A stretch of 64,000 nucleotides of DNA from an uncultured Lentisphaeraceae bacterium (GCA_949282555.1 CASDPK010000002.1:62001-126000); one strand, 5' to 3'; shown: positions 8,977 through 17,289, counted from the stretch's first letter. Numbers and translations are program-made. Notes: generated by a model from the letters alone, not told the origin.

Positions 8977-9528
8977 TTACTTCGCGAAGTAACGCTTGAG
9001 CAAGCCCTCGAAGCCGGCGCCATGGCGGGCCTCGTCCTTGCACATCTCATGCACGGTGTCGTGGATGGCGTCAAGGCCCAGCTGCTTGGCCTTCTTGGCG
9101 AGGTCGAGCTTGCCCTGGCAGGCGCCCTGCTCGGCGGCGGCGCGGAGCTCGAGGTTCTTCTTGGTGGAATCGGTGATCACCTCACCCAACAGCTCGGCGA
9201 ACTTGCTGGCGTGCTCGGCCTCTTCCCACGCGGCCTGCTGATAGAAGGCGCCGATCTCGGGATAACCCTCGCGGATCGCCACACGGGCCATCGCCAGGTA
9301 CATGCCCACTTCGGTGCACTCGCCGGTGAAGTTCATGCGCAGCCCTTCGATGATCTCAGGGTCCACGCCCTTGGCCACGCCCACGCGGTGCTCATCGGCC
9401 CATTCCATCTTGCCGGTCTCGGTCTTCTCGATGAACTTGGAGCCCACGCAACCGCACTGCGGGCACTTCTCGGGAGCCGCATCGCCCACATGGACGTAAC
9501 CGCAGATCGGGCAAACAAACTTCTTCAT
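8977..9528 (-). CDS. rbr: Reverse rubrerythrin (rubredoxin domain first)
   Basis: The 183-residue product begins with a rubredoxin-like iron site (CPICG, then CPQCG 13 residues later) and continues into a ferritin-like diiron four-helix bundle. That bundle carries the ExxH motifs [10 protein letters not shown] and [10 protein letters not shown]. The N-terminal position of the rubredoxin domain marks the 'reverse' rubrerythrins of anaerobes, which reduce hydrogen peroxide and oxygen in the cytoplasm with electrons from NADH via a reductase. It is the first gene of a two-gene operon with perR. A PerR box overlaps its promoter, so it is expected to be induced by oxidative stress. Confidence 0.9.
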   Translation of the reverse strand: MKKFVCPICGYVHVGDAAPEKCPQCGCVGSKFIEKTETGKMEWADEHRVGVAKGVDPEIIEGLRMNFTGECTEVGMYLAMARVAIREGYPEIGAFYQQAAWEEAEHASKFAELLGEVITDSTKKNLELRAAAEQGACQGKLDLAKKAKQLGLDAIHDTVHEMCKDEARHGAGFEGLLKRYFAK

Positions 9529-9561
9529 GTCTCTCTCCTTTTGTTAGGGTTGGGAACAAAA

Positions 9562-9576
9562 CTGTAATCATTATAA
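9562..9576 (-). promoter_or_regulatory. PerR box over the -10 of the rbr-perR promoter
   Basis: On the minus strand the site reads TTATAATGATTACAG. It matches the Bacillus PerR consensus TTATAATNATTATAA at 12 of 14 defined positions. It includes a TATAAT -10 hexamer 34 bp upstream of the start codon, so bound repressor would block RNA polymerase. An AGGAGAG ribosome-binding site precedes the start. Confidence 0.72.
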
Positions 9577-9659
9577 CACATCCCGCAACAAAAGACCACC
9601 CCAAAATGAAACGATTTCACTCTCCAAGAAAATGGTACCCAAAGGCCCCCTCTCTAAGA

Positions 9660-9690
9660 TACGGTATATCTCGACATGAGACATACCGTA
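9660..9690. repeat. Intergenic inverted repeat, possible distant member of the hairpin family
   Basis: Arms TACGGTAT and ATACCGTA flank an inner CTC/GAG pair. Similar words (TATCTC, CCTCA) occur in the element at 58868-58931. The remainder of the 361-bp gap (9529-9889) holds the PerR box, this repeat and a terminator; no gene was found in it. Confidence 0.4.
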
Positions 9691-9827
9691 CCTCAACGTG
9701 AGATGCACTACAATCGACTATGGCTCGCCCAAGGATCCGCTTTCGCCATTGTCACAGTAAACATAAGGCTCCGATAACATTCGGGGGGAGACGTTGCGAG
9801 TAAAAGGGCACGCCCACAACATGGCTC

Positions 9828-9865
9828 TAAAACAACAGGCGGCTCCCCTCTTCCTAGGGAACCGC
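9828..9865 (-). terminator. Terminator after the frameshifted PEP-CTERM gene
   Basis: The stem GCGGTTCCC/GGGAGCCGC (one mismatch) on the minus strand is followed by a T-rich CTGTTGTTTT. It begins 25 bp past the stop at 9890. Confidence 0.55.
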
Positions 9866-9889
9866 TCGTTCCACTTCAACACACCACGC

Positions 9890-10568
9890 TTACGCTATCC
9901 GGCGACGAAGTGCCACACCGGCAACACCGAGCACGAATAGTCCCAATGCCGTTGGTTCGGGAAGGATTCCAGGAGCCGTCTCCACCTTACCCCCATCAAA
10001 ATCCGCATAGGCAAACCCATTGAAAAGAGCATCGTTGGCCCCAGGAAATGTTCCGAGACCGATCCAGTCTAACACGTCATTACTCTCAACATTCGCCAAT
10101 GTTTGCCAAAAGCATTCCATTGATATAGGCCGAAAGCGTTCCCTCCGCCTTGTCGTAATCAAAAATAAGTTCAATGGGAGTGCCAAAGCCAACGGTCACC
10201 TCTGAACCATGAAGGGTGCCTTTTTGCGTATAATCGCCCGTTGTATAAAGCCCAACGGTGCCCGTTGTGGCGTTGGTAGTTCCGGAGAGCGTGAACGAGT
10301 AATAGGTGTCCTTCAACCGTATATTCATCATCGTCGCGTAGGCATCCTTGCAGAACCAATCAACCGACCCATTGCCTAGAACGACGGTAGCCTTGGGTGC
10401 TAGGTGAGGAGTCGCCGCAAACGAAGGAAGTTTGCCACTTTCAGAAGTCTGCCAACAGAGATCATCGCCATCCACGACCATTTCAAGAGTCCCATTCCAA
10501 TTGGCGGTGATAGCGGCAACGGATCCAGTAAGTGTAAGTCCAATGGCCAATATGAAAGTCTTAAACAT
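9890..10568 (-). pseudogene. PEP-CTERM exported protein split by a frameshift
   Basis: The first frame starts at 10568 (MFKTFILAIG, a clear signal peptide ending near VAA) and runs to a stop at 10086. The +1 frame then carries the natural ending NDVLDWIGLG...LPEPTALGLFVLGVAGVALRRRIA, a PEP-CTERM sorting tail with its stop at 9890. The frames overlap near 10090-10120; dropping one base, for example in the CTTTTGG run, joins them into a protein of about 225 residues. The mature start ITANW matches the other three PEP-CTERM proteins here. The middle looks like a beta-sandwich (LIFDYDKAEGTLSAYINGM). Possible causes are recent decay, a sequencing error, or phase or programmed shifting. The strong promoter and terminator are still present, so loss would be recent. 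Confidence 0.75.
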
Positions 10569-10614
10569 CAAGAAGTCCCTATCAAAGTGACTGCAATCAA
10601 CAACGCTTTCTTGG

Positions 10615-10644
10615 AGCATAACGTTCTCCCATCGCTCATGTCAA
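10615..10644 (-). promoter_or_regulatory. Promoter of the frameshifted PEP-CTERM gene
   Basis: On the minus strand, TTGACA (10639-10644), an 18-bp spacer and TATGCT (10615-10620) lie about 46 bp upstream of the start. Unlike two sister genes, the spacer has no long homopolymer. Confidence 0.6.
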
Positions 10645-10742
10645 TCTCATTCATATTCGAGAAGGAACATATCCATTGCAATGCAGGAAAGGATATGCCA
10701 TGATGGCAACCATCCAGGATATCGCAGAAAGGAACCCCGACC

Positions 10743-11153
10743 ATGAGACAGATGTTGATGATTCTCGCTGCCGTCACCGCCGGAGCGCTCTTTGCCGCCG
10801 CTCCCACGGGGGCCAAGCACCAACTGAGCACCCATATTCTCGATATCAGCCAGGGCGCACCGGCCTCGGGCGTAACGATCGTGCTCTACCGGATGACGGA
10901 GGATGGGGGCTGGACAAAAGTTGCCGAGGGTGTGACGGATCAGAATGGCCGAATCGGCAACTTCCTCCCGGAGACTCAGTCAAACGACGGCATTTACAAA
11001 CTTCGCTTCGAGACGCGCGGTTATTTCAAGGCACAGGGCTTGGACTCCATCTATCCCTTCGTGGAGGTCGTCTTTGAAATCAAAGGCTCCTCGCACTACC
11101 ATATTCCCATCACGCTCTCGGCCAACGGGTACGGCACCTACCGCGGCAACTGA
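10743..11153 (+). CDS. hiuH: Exported 5-hydroxyisourate hydrolase (transthyretin-related)
   Basis: The 136-residue protein has a signal peptide (about residues 1-24) before the HIU hydrolase domain. The N-terminal LSTHILD motif, YKLRF with the conserved Arg, HYHIPITLS, and the C-terminal YRGN (family norm YRGS) are all present. The enzyme hydrolyses 5-hydroxyisourate, the product of urate oxidation, towards allantoin. The signal peptide places it in the periplasm, as in some enterobacterial homologues. No urate oxidase, OHCU decarboxylase or allantoinase is near, so the pathway context is missing. An AAAGGAA ribosome-binding site precedes the ATG, and the gene is divergent from the PEP-CTERM pseudogene. 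Confidence 0.85.
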   Translation: MRQMLMILAAVTAGALFAAAPTGAKHQLSTHILDISQGAPASGVTIVLYRMTEDGGWTKVAEGVTDQNGRIGNFLPETQSNDGIYKLRFETRGYFKAQGLDSIYPFVEVVFEIKGSSHYHIPITLSANGYGTYRGN

Positions 11154-11334
11154 GGGCCACCCATCAACACGCACGTTCCCCACTGACCGCACGTGCCCGC
11201 GCAGTCTTGCTTCGCGGAGTCCGGAGTTTTGCGAACTTCGGCACCTCTTTTCCCATTCAATGTGAGCCCAAGAACCCCCAAGCCTCAAAGACTCTTTCGG
11301 ACAAGGGGCGGGCTTTTGATATACTACGGAAGTT

Positions 11335-12714
11335 ATGGATCAACTGACTTATCTTGTGGCGTTTCTCGCATTGATTGCATTGATTGCCGTGGTTCCGGCG
11401 GTGGTTCGGCGGTGGCACGTGCCGTCCGTGGTTGCCATCATGGCGGTGGGCATTCTCATTGGCCCCCACGGATTGGGGCTTTTGGGGTGGATCGCTGAGG
11501 TGATTCCCTCGGGCGTGGACGCCCAGGCGCTCCGCAATGTGGTGGATGCGTTCGGTTTCTTGGGATTGGTCTTCCTCATGGCCTTGGCCGGCGCGGAGAC
11601 GGATCTCCGGATGTTGGCCAACGAAAAACGCGCGGTGACGGCCCTCTCGATCTTGACCTTTGCGTTGCCGGCGGCGGCGGGCTATTTCGTTTATTGGCTC
11701 TTCGACCGGAATCACCCCATCAGTGCGTGGGTGTATGCCTCGCTCTTCGCGTCGCACTCCATCGGCATCGTCTTCCCGGTGATTCGCGAGATGGGGCTGG
11801 TGCGTTCCCGCTTCGGCATCGCGGTGCTCTCCTCGACGGTCATCACGGACATCCTCTCCTTGGTGCTTTTGGCGGTGTGCGTGCAATTGCAGTCGCTCAA
11901 TCTCGCCGGGGATTCCACGCTGACCCAGAGCATTTCCTTGCTGGATCGCTTCGATCTTTCATGGCTGGGGGCATGGTTCACGCCGGCGTTTCTCCTGCTG
12001 ATCGCGCTCTTTGTGGCGGCGGTGCTGTGGCTGGTGCCGCTGTTGTGGCGGGTGGTGGAGTGGATTTTGCCCAGCGGGGACGAGACGAAGGTGACCTTCT
12101 TCCTGCTGGTGGTGCTGGCCATCGTGTTGGCCGGGGAGATGCTGGGCGTCAATCTCATCGTGGGGGCCTTCGTCGCGGGCATGGCGGTGGCCCGCTCTCC
12201 GGGCTTCCGCACGTCGGGCGAGGACATTCACCGGAAGCTGGAGGCCATCGGTTTTGGGTTGGTGATTCCCTTCCTCTTCCTAAGCGTGGGCTTTCACGCG
12301 GACCTCGGCGTCTTCTTCGGCATGGGTGAGGGCGACGACGTGACGCGTAGCCTGCTCATCGCCGGCGCCACGGTGCTGGGCCTCGTCGGGAGCAAGGTGC
12401 TGAGCGGATGGCTGGCGCTGAGGATCTCCGGCTTCGGCAATCGCCAAGGGCTCTGCGCGGGCTTGATGACGGTGCCCCAGCTCTCCGCCACGCTTGCCGC
12501 CGCGGCGGTGGCGCTCAACCTCCGCTTGCTCGACGAGACCTTCTTCAACGCCATTGTGGTGCTCTCGCTGGCAACGACCCTGCCGGTGCCCACGTTGGTG
12601 CGTCTGCTCATCGCCCGTAGCGGGGTGACGTTCGACACGCAGGAGCGCGGCGGCGCGGCCATCAAAGAGGCCGATTCCGTCGCGGAGCTCGAACATCTTG
12701 ACCTGACCGTTTGA
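11335..12714 (+). CDS. Cation/proton antiporter, CPA2/Kef-like membrane domain
   Basis: The 459-residue integral membrane protein has about 12 hydrophobic helices. The conserved VGILIGPHGLGLL, FLMALAGAETDLRML, LVGAFVAGMAV-type segment (here IVGAFVAGMAVARS) and FLFLSVGFHADL fit the CPA2 Na+(K+)/H+ exchanger family. No TrkA-N nucleotide-binding domain follows, so it is shorter than KefB/KefC. It would exchange Na+ or K+ for H+ at the inner membrane for pH or ion homeostasis. A TATACT box lies only 9 bp before the ATG, suggesting a very short or absent leader. Ion choice cannot be read from the sequence. Confidence 0.8.
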   Translation: MDQLTYLVAFLALIALIAVVPAVVRRWHVPSVVAIMAVGILIGPHGLGLLGWIAEVIPSGVDAQALRNVVDAFGFLGLVFLMALAGAETDLRMLANEKRAVTALSILTFALPAAAGYFVYWLFDRNHPISAWVYASLFASHSIGIVFPVIREMGLVRSRFGIAVLSSTVITDILSLVLLAVCVQLQSLNLAGDSTLTQSISLLDRFDLSWLGAWFTPAFLLLIALFVAAVLWLVPLLWRVVEWILPSGDETKVTFFLLVVLAIVLAGEMLGVNLIVGAFVAGMAVARSPGFRTSGEDIHRKLEAIGFGLVIPFLFLSVGFHADLGVFFGMGEGDDVTRSLLIAGATVLGLVGSKVLSGWLALRISGFGNRQGLCAGLMTVPQLSATLAAAAVALNLRLLDETFFNAIVVLSLATTLPVPTLVRLLIARSGVTFDTQERGGAAIKEADSVAELEHLDLTV

Positions 12715-12728
12715 GGCGTAACCACAAC

Positions 12729-13724
12729 ATGGAGGCAATGAAAGCGATGGAAGCGAAGCCCGCAGGCCCTGCGTGTGCCACGCCCCTCCTTGAGGTCGAG
12801 CACCTGAGCGTGACCTTCCGGACCCCGTCGGGCGAGGTGACGCCCGTGCCGGACGTCAGCCTAAAGGTCGGCGTTGGGGAGCGTGTGGCTTTGGTCGGCG
12901 AGAGTGGGTGCGGCAAATCCGTGACGGCGCTGAGCCTCACCGCGTTGCCGCCGACGGATCGCGCCCACCGCCACGGCTCCATCCGCTTCGACGGCAAGGA
13001 CCTGCTGAAGGACCCCACCGCTTTGGGCGCCGTGCGCCGTTCGGGCATCGCCTACGTCTTCCAAGACCCCATGGCAAGCCTCAACCCCGTGCTCCGCATC
13101 CGGGATCAAATCGCCGAGGCGTTGCCGAAATTGTCCGCCGATGCCCGCCGGACGCGCATCGTCTCCCTGCTGGCGGATGTGGGCTTGCCCGATCCCGCCC
13201 GCGCGGCGGACGCCTACCCTTGCGAACTCTCCGGCGGACAATGCCAGCGCGTCATGCTGGCGATGGCGTTGGCCGCCGAGCCGCGCCTGCTCATCGCCGA
13301 CGAGCCCACCACCGCGCTGGACGTCACCACCCAGCGGCGCATCTTGGGACTGATGGACCGTTTGGCCCGGGAACGCGGCATGACGCTCCTCCTCATCACC
13401 CACAATCTCGGGATTGTGGCCAGCTATATGCAACGGCTCTACGTGATGTATGCCGGGCGCATTGTCGAGGGCGGCACCGTGCGCGATGTGCTGTCCGCCC
13501 CTCGCCACCCTTACACTCAAGGTCTGCTTGCCGCCGTGCCCAGCCTGCGCCTCGACCGTCCCCGTCTGCGCGACATCCCCGGCACCGTGCCCCCTCCCGG
13601 CCGTTTCCCTCCCGGATGCGCCTTCGCGCCGCGCTGTCCGCTCGCCCGCCCGGCGTGTTCCGAGGCCGTGCCGGAGCTCCGCACGGAGGGCAACCGCTCC
13701 GTCCGTTGCCCTGTCGTGCTTTGA
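12729..13724 (+). CDS. Oligopeptide/dipeptide ABC transporter ATPase (OppD/DppD type), orphan
   Basis: The 331-residue protein has Walker A GESGCGKS, Q-loop YVFQDPMASLNPVL, signature LSGGQCQRV and Walker B LLIADEPTTALD. The C-terminal oligo_HPY region ends with a Cys-containing segment (PPGCAFAPRCPLARPAC) that in Opp/Dpp ATPases can bind an iron-sulfur cluster. It would energise peptide or nickel import, but no permease, binding protein or second ATPase is adjacent. The start is uncertain: ATG at 12729 is used, while ATGs at 12738 and 12747 and a TTG at 12711 are in frame. It lies 14 bp behind the antiporter gene and may share its transcript. Confidence 0.8.
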   Translation: MEAMKAMEAKPAGPACATPLLEVEHLSVTFRTPSGEVTPVPDVSLKVGVGERVALVGESGCGKSVTALSLTALPPTDRAHRHGSIRFDGKDLLKDPTALGAVRRSGIAYVFQDPMASLNPVLRIRDQIAEALPKLSADARRTRIVSLLADVGLPDPARAADAYPCELSGGQCQRVMLAMALAAEPRLLIADEPTTALDVTTQRRILGLMDRLARERGMTLLLITHNLGIVASYMQRLYVMYAGRIVEGGTVRDVLSAPRHPYTQGLLAAVPSLRLDRPRLRDIPGTVPPPGRFPPGCAFAPRCPLARPACSEAVPELRTEGNRSVRCPVVL

Positions 13725-13732
13725 GATTCCCC

Positions 13733-13777
13733 AAAAAAAGCAAACGCCGCCTAGGGCGCTCGGCCCCGGGCGGCGTT
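13733..13777. terminator. Bidirectional terminator between the OppD-like gene and ruvA
   Basis: The stem is AACGCCGCC/GGCGGCGTT. The minus-strand reading is followed by a seven-T run, and the plus reading by CGTTTT. It serves two converging genes. Confidence 0.7.
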
Positions 13778-13794
13778 CGTTTTGGCGCGTCTGC

Positions 13795-14394
13795 TCACTT
13801 CCGAAGCGCCAGCCGGATAAGCTCCTGGACGGTTGCCTTGGGATTCGCCTCATACGCCGCCTGCGCCATGGCTCGGGCCTCCTCGGGACGGTTCCCAAGG
13901 GCGACCAGCGACAGAATCGCGTCACGCAACGCTGGGGCCGTGGCTTCCGCATTGGCCGCACCGCTCTTGAGGGCGATGGCTTCCAACGGATCGACCTTGT
14001 CCTTCAGTTCCACGATGATGCGCTCGGCGGTCTTCTTGCCAATGCCCGAAATGGACGAAAGGCGGCGCACGTCCCCTTCCGTGATCGCTGTGGCCAATTC
14101 GCCAGGGGTGAGCCCGCTCAGCACCGCGAGGGCAAGCTTCGGCCCGATGCCGGAAATGCCCAAGAGCGTCCCGAAGAAGGCCCGTTCGCGCTCGGTGGCG
14201 AAGCCGAAGAGCAACTGATCATCCTCACGGATCACATGGGCAATCCGCAACGTCACCTCCTCGCCCACGGCAGGGAGACGGTCAAAGGTGGACAGGGGCA
14301 CGGTGACACCATAACCCACGCCCCCGCAGTCGATCAGAAGACCGGCAGGCGTTTTTTCGGCAAGGATGCCGCGAAGCTGGCGGATGTAGGGCAT
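13795..14394 (-). CDS. ruvA: Holliday junction branch-migration protein RuvA
   Basis: The 199-residue protein matches the usual RuvA length. The OB-fold N-terminal domain begins MPYIRQLRGIL, and the two helix-hairpin-helix motifs are LLGISGIGPKLALAVL and LSSISGIGKKTAERIIVELKDK. A small C-terminal three-helix RuvB-contact domain carries ALVALGNRPEEA-like features. RuvA tetramers bind Holliday junctions and load the RuvB motor. The ATG at 14394 was chosen because the OB fold begins there; an in-frame extension to 14445 adds residues that do not match the family. No ruvB or ruvC is adjacent. Confidence 0.93.
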   Translation of the reverse strand: MPYIRQLRGILAEKTPAGLLIDCGGVGYGVTVPLSTFDRLPAVGEEVTLRIAHVIREDDQLLFGFATERERAFFGTLLGISGIGPKLALAVLSGLTPGELATAITEGDVRRLSSISGIGKKTAERIIVELKDKVDPLEAIALKSGAANAEATAPALRDAILSLVALGNRPEEARAMAQAAYEANPKATVQELIRLALRK

Positions 14395-14470
14395 TGCAAG
14401 CAAAGAACGGATGGTGAAACCTTCCGAAGACGGCGCAAGGCGCACCCATGCGCCCCGCCGGCCTCCGGCC

Positions 14471-15772
14471 TCAGTCGCTGTTTCTCATGCCGTATTTACG
14501 GATGAGGCGCTGGAGATACGCGCGTTCGATCCCGGCGTTGCGGGCGGACTGGGAAATGTTTTGGGCGTTGCGGGCCAACAAATCGCTGAGGTATTTCCGC
14601 TCAAACTCCTCAATGATTTCGTTCTTCATGTCCTTGAAGGGGCGGTCGGCCGACACTTGGAAGGGCTGTTCGCTCTCCTCTTCCGCCTCTTCCGCCTTCG
14701 CGGAGCCTTGCAGGAACGCGCCGATGTCCGCCGGGATCCGACCCAGCGAATGCAACTTCTCCACCAGCATCCGAAGTTCACGGATATTCCCCGGCCAATT
14801 GTAGCGCCGAAGGAAGGCGATCGTGGCGGGCTGTTCACACCAAGCGCGCACCTCGTCGTTCACGTGCAGGCGGTCCGCCAGCGAGCGCAACAGCAACGGG
14901 ATGTCGTCACGGCGGCGGCGCAAGGCAGGAAGATCAATGACGATCACGGCAAGCGCATAGTAAAGCGGCGGGTAAAACGCATTCCCCTTCGCCATCTCGT
15001 AAAGGTTCTGCTTGGTGGCGCAGATGAAACGGATATCCTTGCGCGTCTCCACCGCACGCAAGAGGAGCGGCTGGGTATCCGCGGGAAGCAGGCTGATGGA
15101 GTCCACAAAGAGCGTTCCGCCGCTGGCGAGGTCAAGGGCGCCTTTGGTGCGCGCATCCCCGAACAACTCACGCTTGGCGCGCTCCAATGAATCAAACCCA
15201 TTGCAATCCAACACGATGAAGGGGGCCCCCGCACGCGAAGACTCCGCATGGATGTCGCCCGCGAGCTCCTCCTTGCCGGTGCCCGACTCGCCCAGAATCA
15301 ACACCGGGCTGTCGCTTGCGGCCGCCTGCTCCGCCAGATGGAACACATGGCGCATGAGCGGCGTCCGCCCGATGCTGTGCCCAAACTGTTCGCGGGCGCT
15401 CATCGTCAGCTCCGGGCGATCCTGAATCAACGGCACCACCAGCCGCGTGCGCCCCAGTTGCACCTCCGTGTTCGGGGCCAACCGGGCGGACGTCACCTTC
15501 ACGCCCTCAATGCTCGTGCCGTTGGTGGACCCCAAATCGTTCACCGTGAGCGTGCCGTGTTCATCGGCCACAATCTCGCAATGGCGGCGGGAAACCGTGG
15601 AATCGGCGATGGAAAGGTCGTTCGACAAACCGGAACCGATGGTGTAGGGAAACTTTCCGATGACGTACTCACGCCCCTCCAGCGGCCCCGCCGTGACCAG
15701 CAAACGAGGCTTCTGCCCCACGCCACTGGAAGGCGCAACCGTCGGCAGGACAATGGTATGCTGTTCATTCAT
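14471..15772 (-). CDS. FHA-domain bacterial enhancer-binding-like regulator with degenerate AAA+ domain
   Basis: The 433-residue protein has an N-terminal FHA domain (IGSGLSNDLSIADSTVSRRH, then NDLGSTNGTSI), an AAA+ domain resembling sigma-54 activators, and a Fis-type helix-turn-helix at the end (NISQSARNAGIERAYLQRLI). Walker A GESGTGKE is intact. Other parts are not. The sigma-54 contact loop GAFTGA is absent, with only about 12 residues between ELFG and GGTLF. The Walker B acidic pair is DS instead of DE (GGTLFVDSI). The expected FREDLYYRL is FYPPLYYAL, losing the arginine-finger region. It probably reads a phosphothreonine signal through FHA and controls transcription without driving sigma-54 open-complex formation. 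Confidence 0.82.
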   Translation of the reverse strand: MNEQHTIVLPTVAPSSGVGQKPRLLVTAGPLEGREYVIGKFPYTIGSGLSNDLSIADSTVSRRHCEIVADEHGTLTVNDLGSTNGTSIEGVKVTSARLAPNTEVQLGRTRLVVPLIQDRPELTMSAREQFGHSIGRTPLMRHVFHLAEQAAASDSPVLILGESGTGKEELAGDIHAESSRAGAPFIVLDCNGFDSLERAKRELFGDARTKGALDLASGGTLFVDSISLLPADTQPLLLRAVETRKDIRFICATKQNLYEMAKGNAFYPPLYYALAVIVIDLPALRRRRDDIPLLLRSLADRLHVNDEVRAWCEQPATIAFLRRYNWPGNIRELRMLVEKLHSLGRIPADIGAFLQGSAKAEEAEEESEQPFQVSADRPFKDMKNEIIEEFERKYLSDLLARNAQNISQSARNAGIERAYLQRLIRKYGMRNSD

Positions 15773-15827
15773 GGAAGGGACTCCGTTGCCTTGTTCTCCA
15801 AGAGCATAGCAAACCCTCGCGCACTCG

Positions 15828-16289
15828 TCACGCCCAAGACGCCCGAACCTTTTTCATGACCACGTTTGTGAGCGCGATTCCCTGTCGCACGACCTCCTGC
15901 ACCCTGACCACCTGATACCCTCGCTTCGCGAAAAACGGTTTTGCGGAGAGGGAGGCCTGCGTGACAATGTCCCCTTGAACGGAGGCCTCCAGTTGGTCGC
16001 AAAGCGCCGTCGCAATCCCACGCCGCTGAAACCCCGCGTGGACGTACAAACGGTCAAGATAGCCCGAAGGCGCCATGTCCCCGAACCCCACGACACATCC
16101 CCCCTCTTCCGCCACCACCGTGAAATGTTCCCGGAACGAGCGATCCCACGCCGCGAGATCCACCCGCCCCGTCGCCCACGCATCCAGTTGCGCCTTCGTG
16201 TAATCCCGCGCATTGACCGCATGGACCGTGTCGTAGAAGAGTTCCGCCAACGCCTTGCAGTCCGTGGAACGATAACGCCGAATCTCCAT
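15828..16289 (-). CDS. GNAT-family N-acetyltransferase
   Basis: The 153-residue protein fits one GNAT fold: N-terminal MEIRRYRSTDCKALAELF, core strands with CVVGFGDM, and the acetyl-CoA pyrophosphate loop FQRRGIATALCDQLE (Q/RxxGxG/A). The C-terminal PFFAKRGYQVVR is the usual 'FYeKrGF' end. Similar proteins (ElaA/PhnO-like, YafP-like) acetylate small amines, peptides or protein termini; the substrate cannot be told. The ATG at 16289 follows a GGAGGG site, which decided the start over upstream in-frame ATGs. Confidence 0.8.
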   Translation of the reverse strand: MEIRRYRSTDCKALAELFYDTVHAVNARDYTKAQLDAWATGRVDLAAWDRSFREHFTVVAEEGGCVVGFGDMAPSGYLDRLYVHAGFQRRGIATALCDQLEASVQGDIVTQASLSAKPFFAKRGYQVVRVQEVVRQGIALTNVVMKKVRASWA

Positions 16290-16411
16290 ATCCCTCCTTC
16301 CGCCAAGGCTCACGCCGCGATGGTGCCATTGTATCATGTGCGCGCCTTCCACGAGAAAATCCGAGACTCCATGGCGACGTGTTACAATGTCCCCTAGAAA
16401 GGTTCTTCCCG

Positions 16412-17254
16412 ATGCGCATTGTATCCCTGCTGCTGATGTTGTCGCTGGCCGTTCCCGCTCTGGCAGGCAAGACCCTGCACGTCTACATTCTCACAGGGCA
16501 ATCCAACTCCCTCGGCGCCATCAAGGGCAATCCCGCCGCGCCCGAACGCCTCCGCCCCGCGCCCGAACGCCTGCGGTTCTGGCAGGCGAACTTCGGCTCG
16601 TACAACCGCGTGACGCCTCCCCACATTCCGCACTGGGAAAAGGTGCGCCCCCAACGCGCCGCCCAAGAGGTCATGGGGCCGGAATATGGGTTCGCCCAAG
16701 CGTTGGAGGCGGCGAACCCCTGGCCCGGCGACGACATTGCGCTCATCAAAGCCTCCCGCGATGGCGGCGGCAACACCCACTGGCTCCCGGGGGGCGATGC
16801 CTACACCGCCGTCACCAACGCCGTGGCCTCCGCCATCGCCGCCCTTCCCAAAGACACCTACGACGCCGTGCGGCTGGAGGCCCTCCTCTATCTCCAAGGC
16901 GAATCCAACAAAGGCGACGAGATTTCCGCCGCCCCAAAGCGTTTCGCCGCCCTCCTCGACAATCTCCGGCGAGACCTTCCCCCTCTCACCGGCGCCGACG
17001 CCTCCTCCCTCAAGGCCGTCCTCTGCGAACCCGCCACGTGGCACGGGCGCGACCTCCTCCACAACGGCGTGACCACCCGCGACGGCCTAAAGGCCTTGGC
17101 GGACGCGCGGGAGGACATCGGCTGGGTGCCGACGCGCGATCAACCCAAGATCACCCACGGCGACGCCATGGGCGTCCACTACAACGGTGACGCCCAAATC
17201 GTCATTGGCCGCCGCCTCGCCGCCGAAGCCCTCCGCCTCGCAAAGCCCGAATAA
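16412..17254 (+). CDS. Secreted SASA-type carbohydrate esterase (sialate O-acetylesterase-like)
   Basis: The 280-residue product has a signal peptide ending VPALAG. It carries the SGNH/SASA block LTGQSNSLG with the catalytic Ser, an LLYLQGESNKGD middle motif, and MGVHYNGDAQ near the end that supplies the catalytic His. This is the DUF303/SASA family, which removes acetyl groups from sialic acids or from plant polysaccharides. Among the GH101 and GH18 genes of this window a host-glycan substrate is plausible but not shown. A TACAAT box lies 23 bp before the ATG; the ribosome-binding site is weak (AAAGG). Confidence 0.8.
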   Translation: MRIVSLLLMLSLAVPALAGKTLHVYILTGQSNSLGAIKGNPAAPERLRPAPERLRFWQANFGSYNRVTPPHIPHWEKVRPQRAAQEVMGPEYGFAQALEAANPWPGDDIALIKASRDGGGNTHWLPGGDAYTAVTNAVASAIAALPKDTYDAVRLEALLYLQGESNKGDEISAAPKRFAALLDNLRRDLPPLTGADASSLKAVLCEPATWHGRDLLHNGVTTRDGLKALADAREDIGWVPTRDQPKITHGDAMGVHYNGDAQIVIGRRLAAEALRLAKPE

Positions 17255-17289
17255 CGCCCACGCCCTCCCTTCCTGCTATACTTGAACGC

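Noticed and set aside
8540-9043. A longer Fur-family protein starting at 9043
   Set aside because: The extra 23 residues lie inside the rubrerythrin gene in another frame and do not match the family. The ATG at 8974 fits the conserved domain.
9890-10192. A separate small gene starting MALALPLNLF
   Set aside because: Its useful part continues the upstream PEP-CTERM frame after a one-base shift. The first 30 codons are the shadow of that gene, so it was merged into the frameshifted gene.
14471-15772. Calling it a normal sigma-54 activator
   Set aside because: The GAFTGA loop and key ATPase residues are missing, so the standard function cannot be supported.
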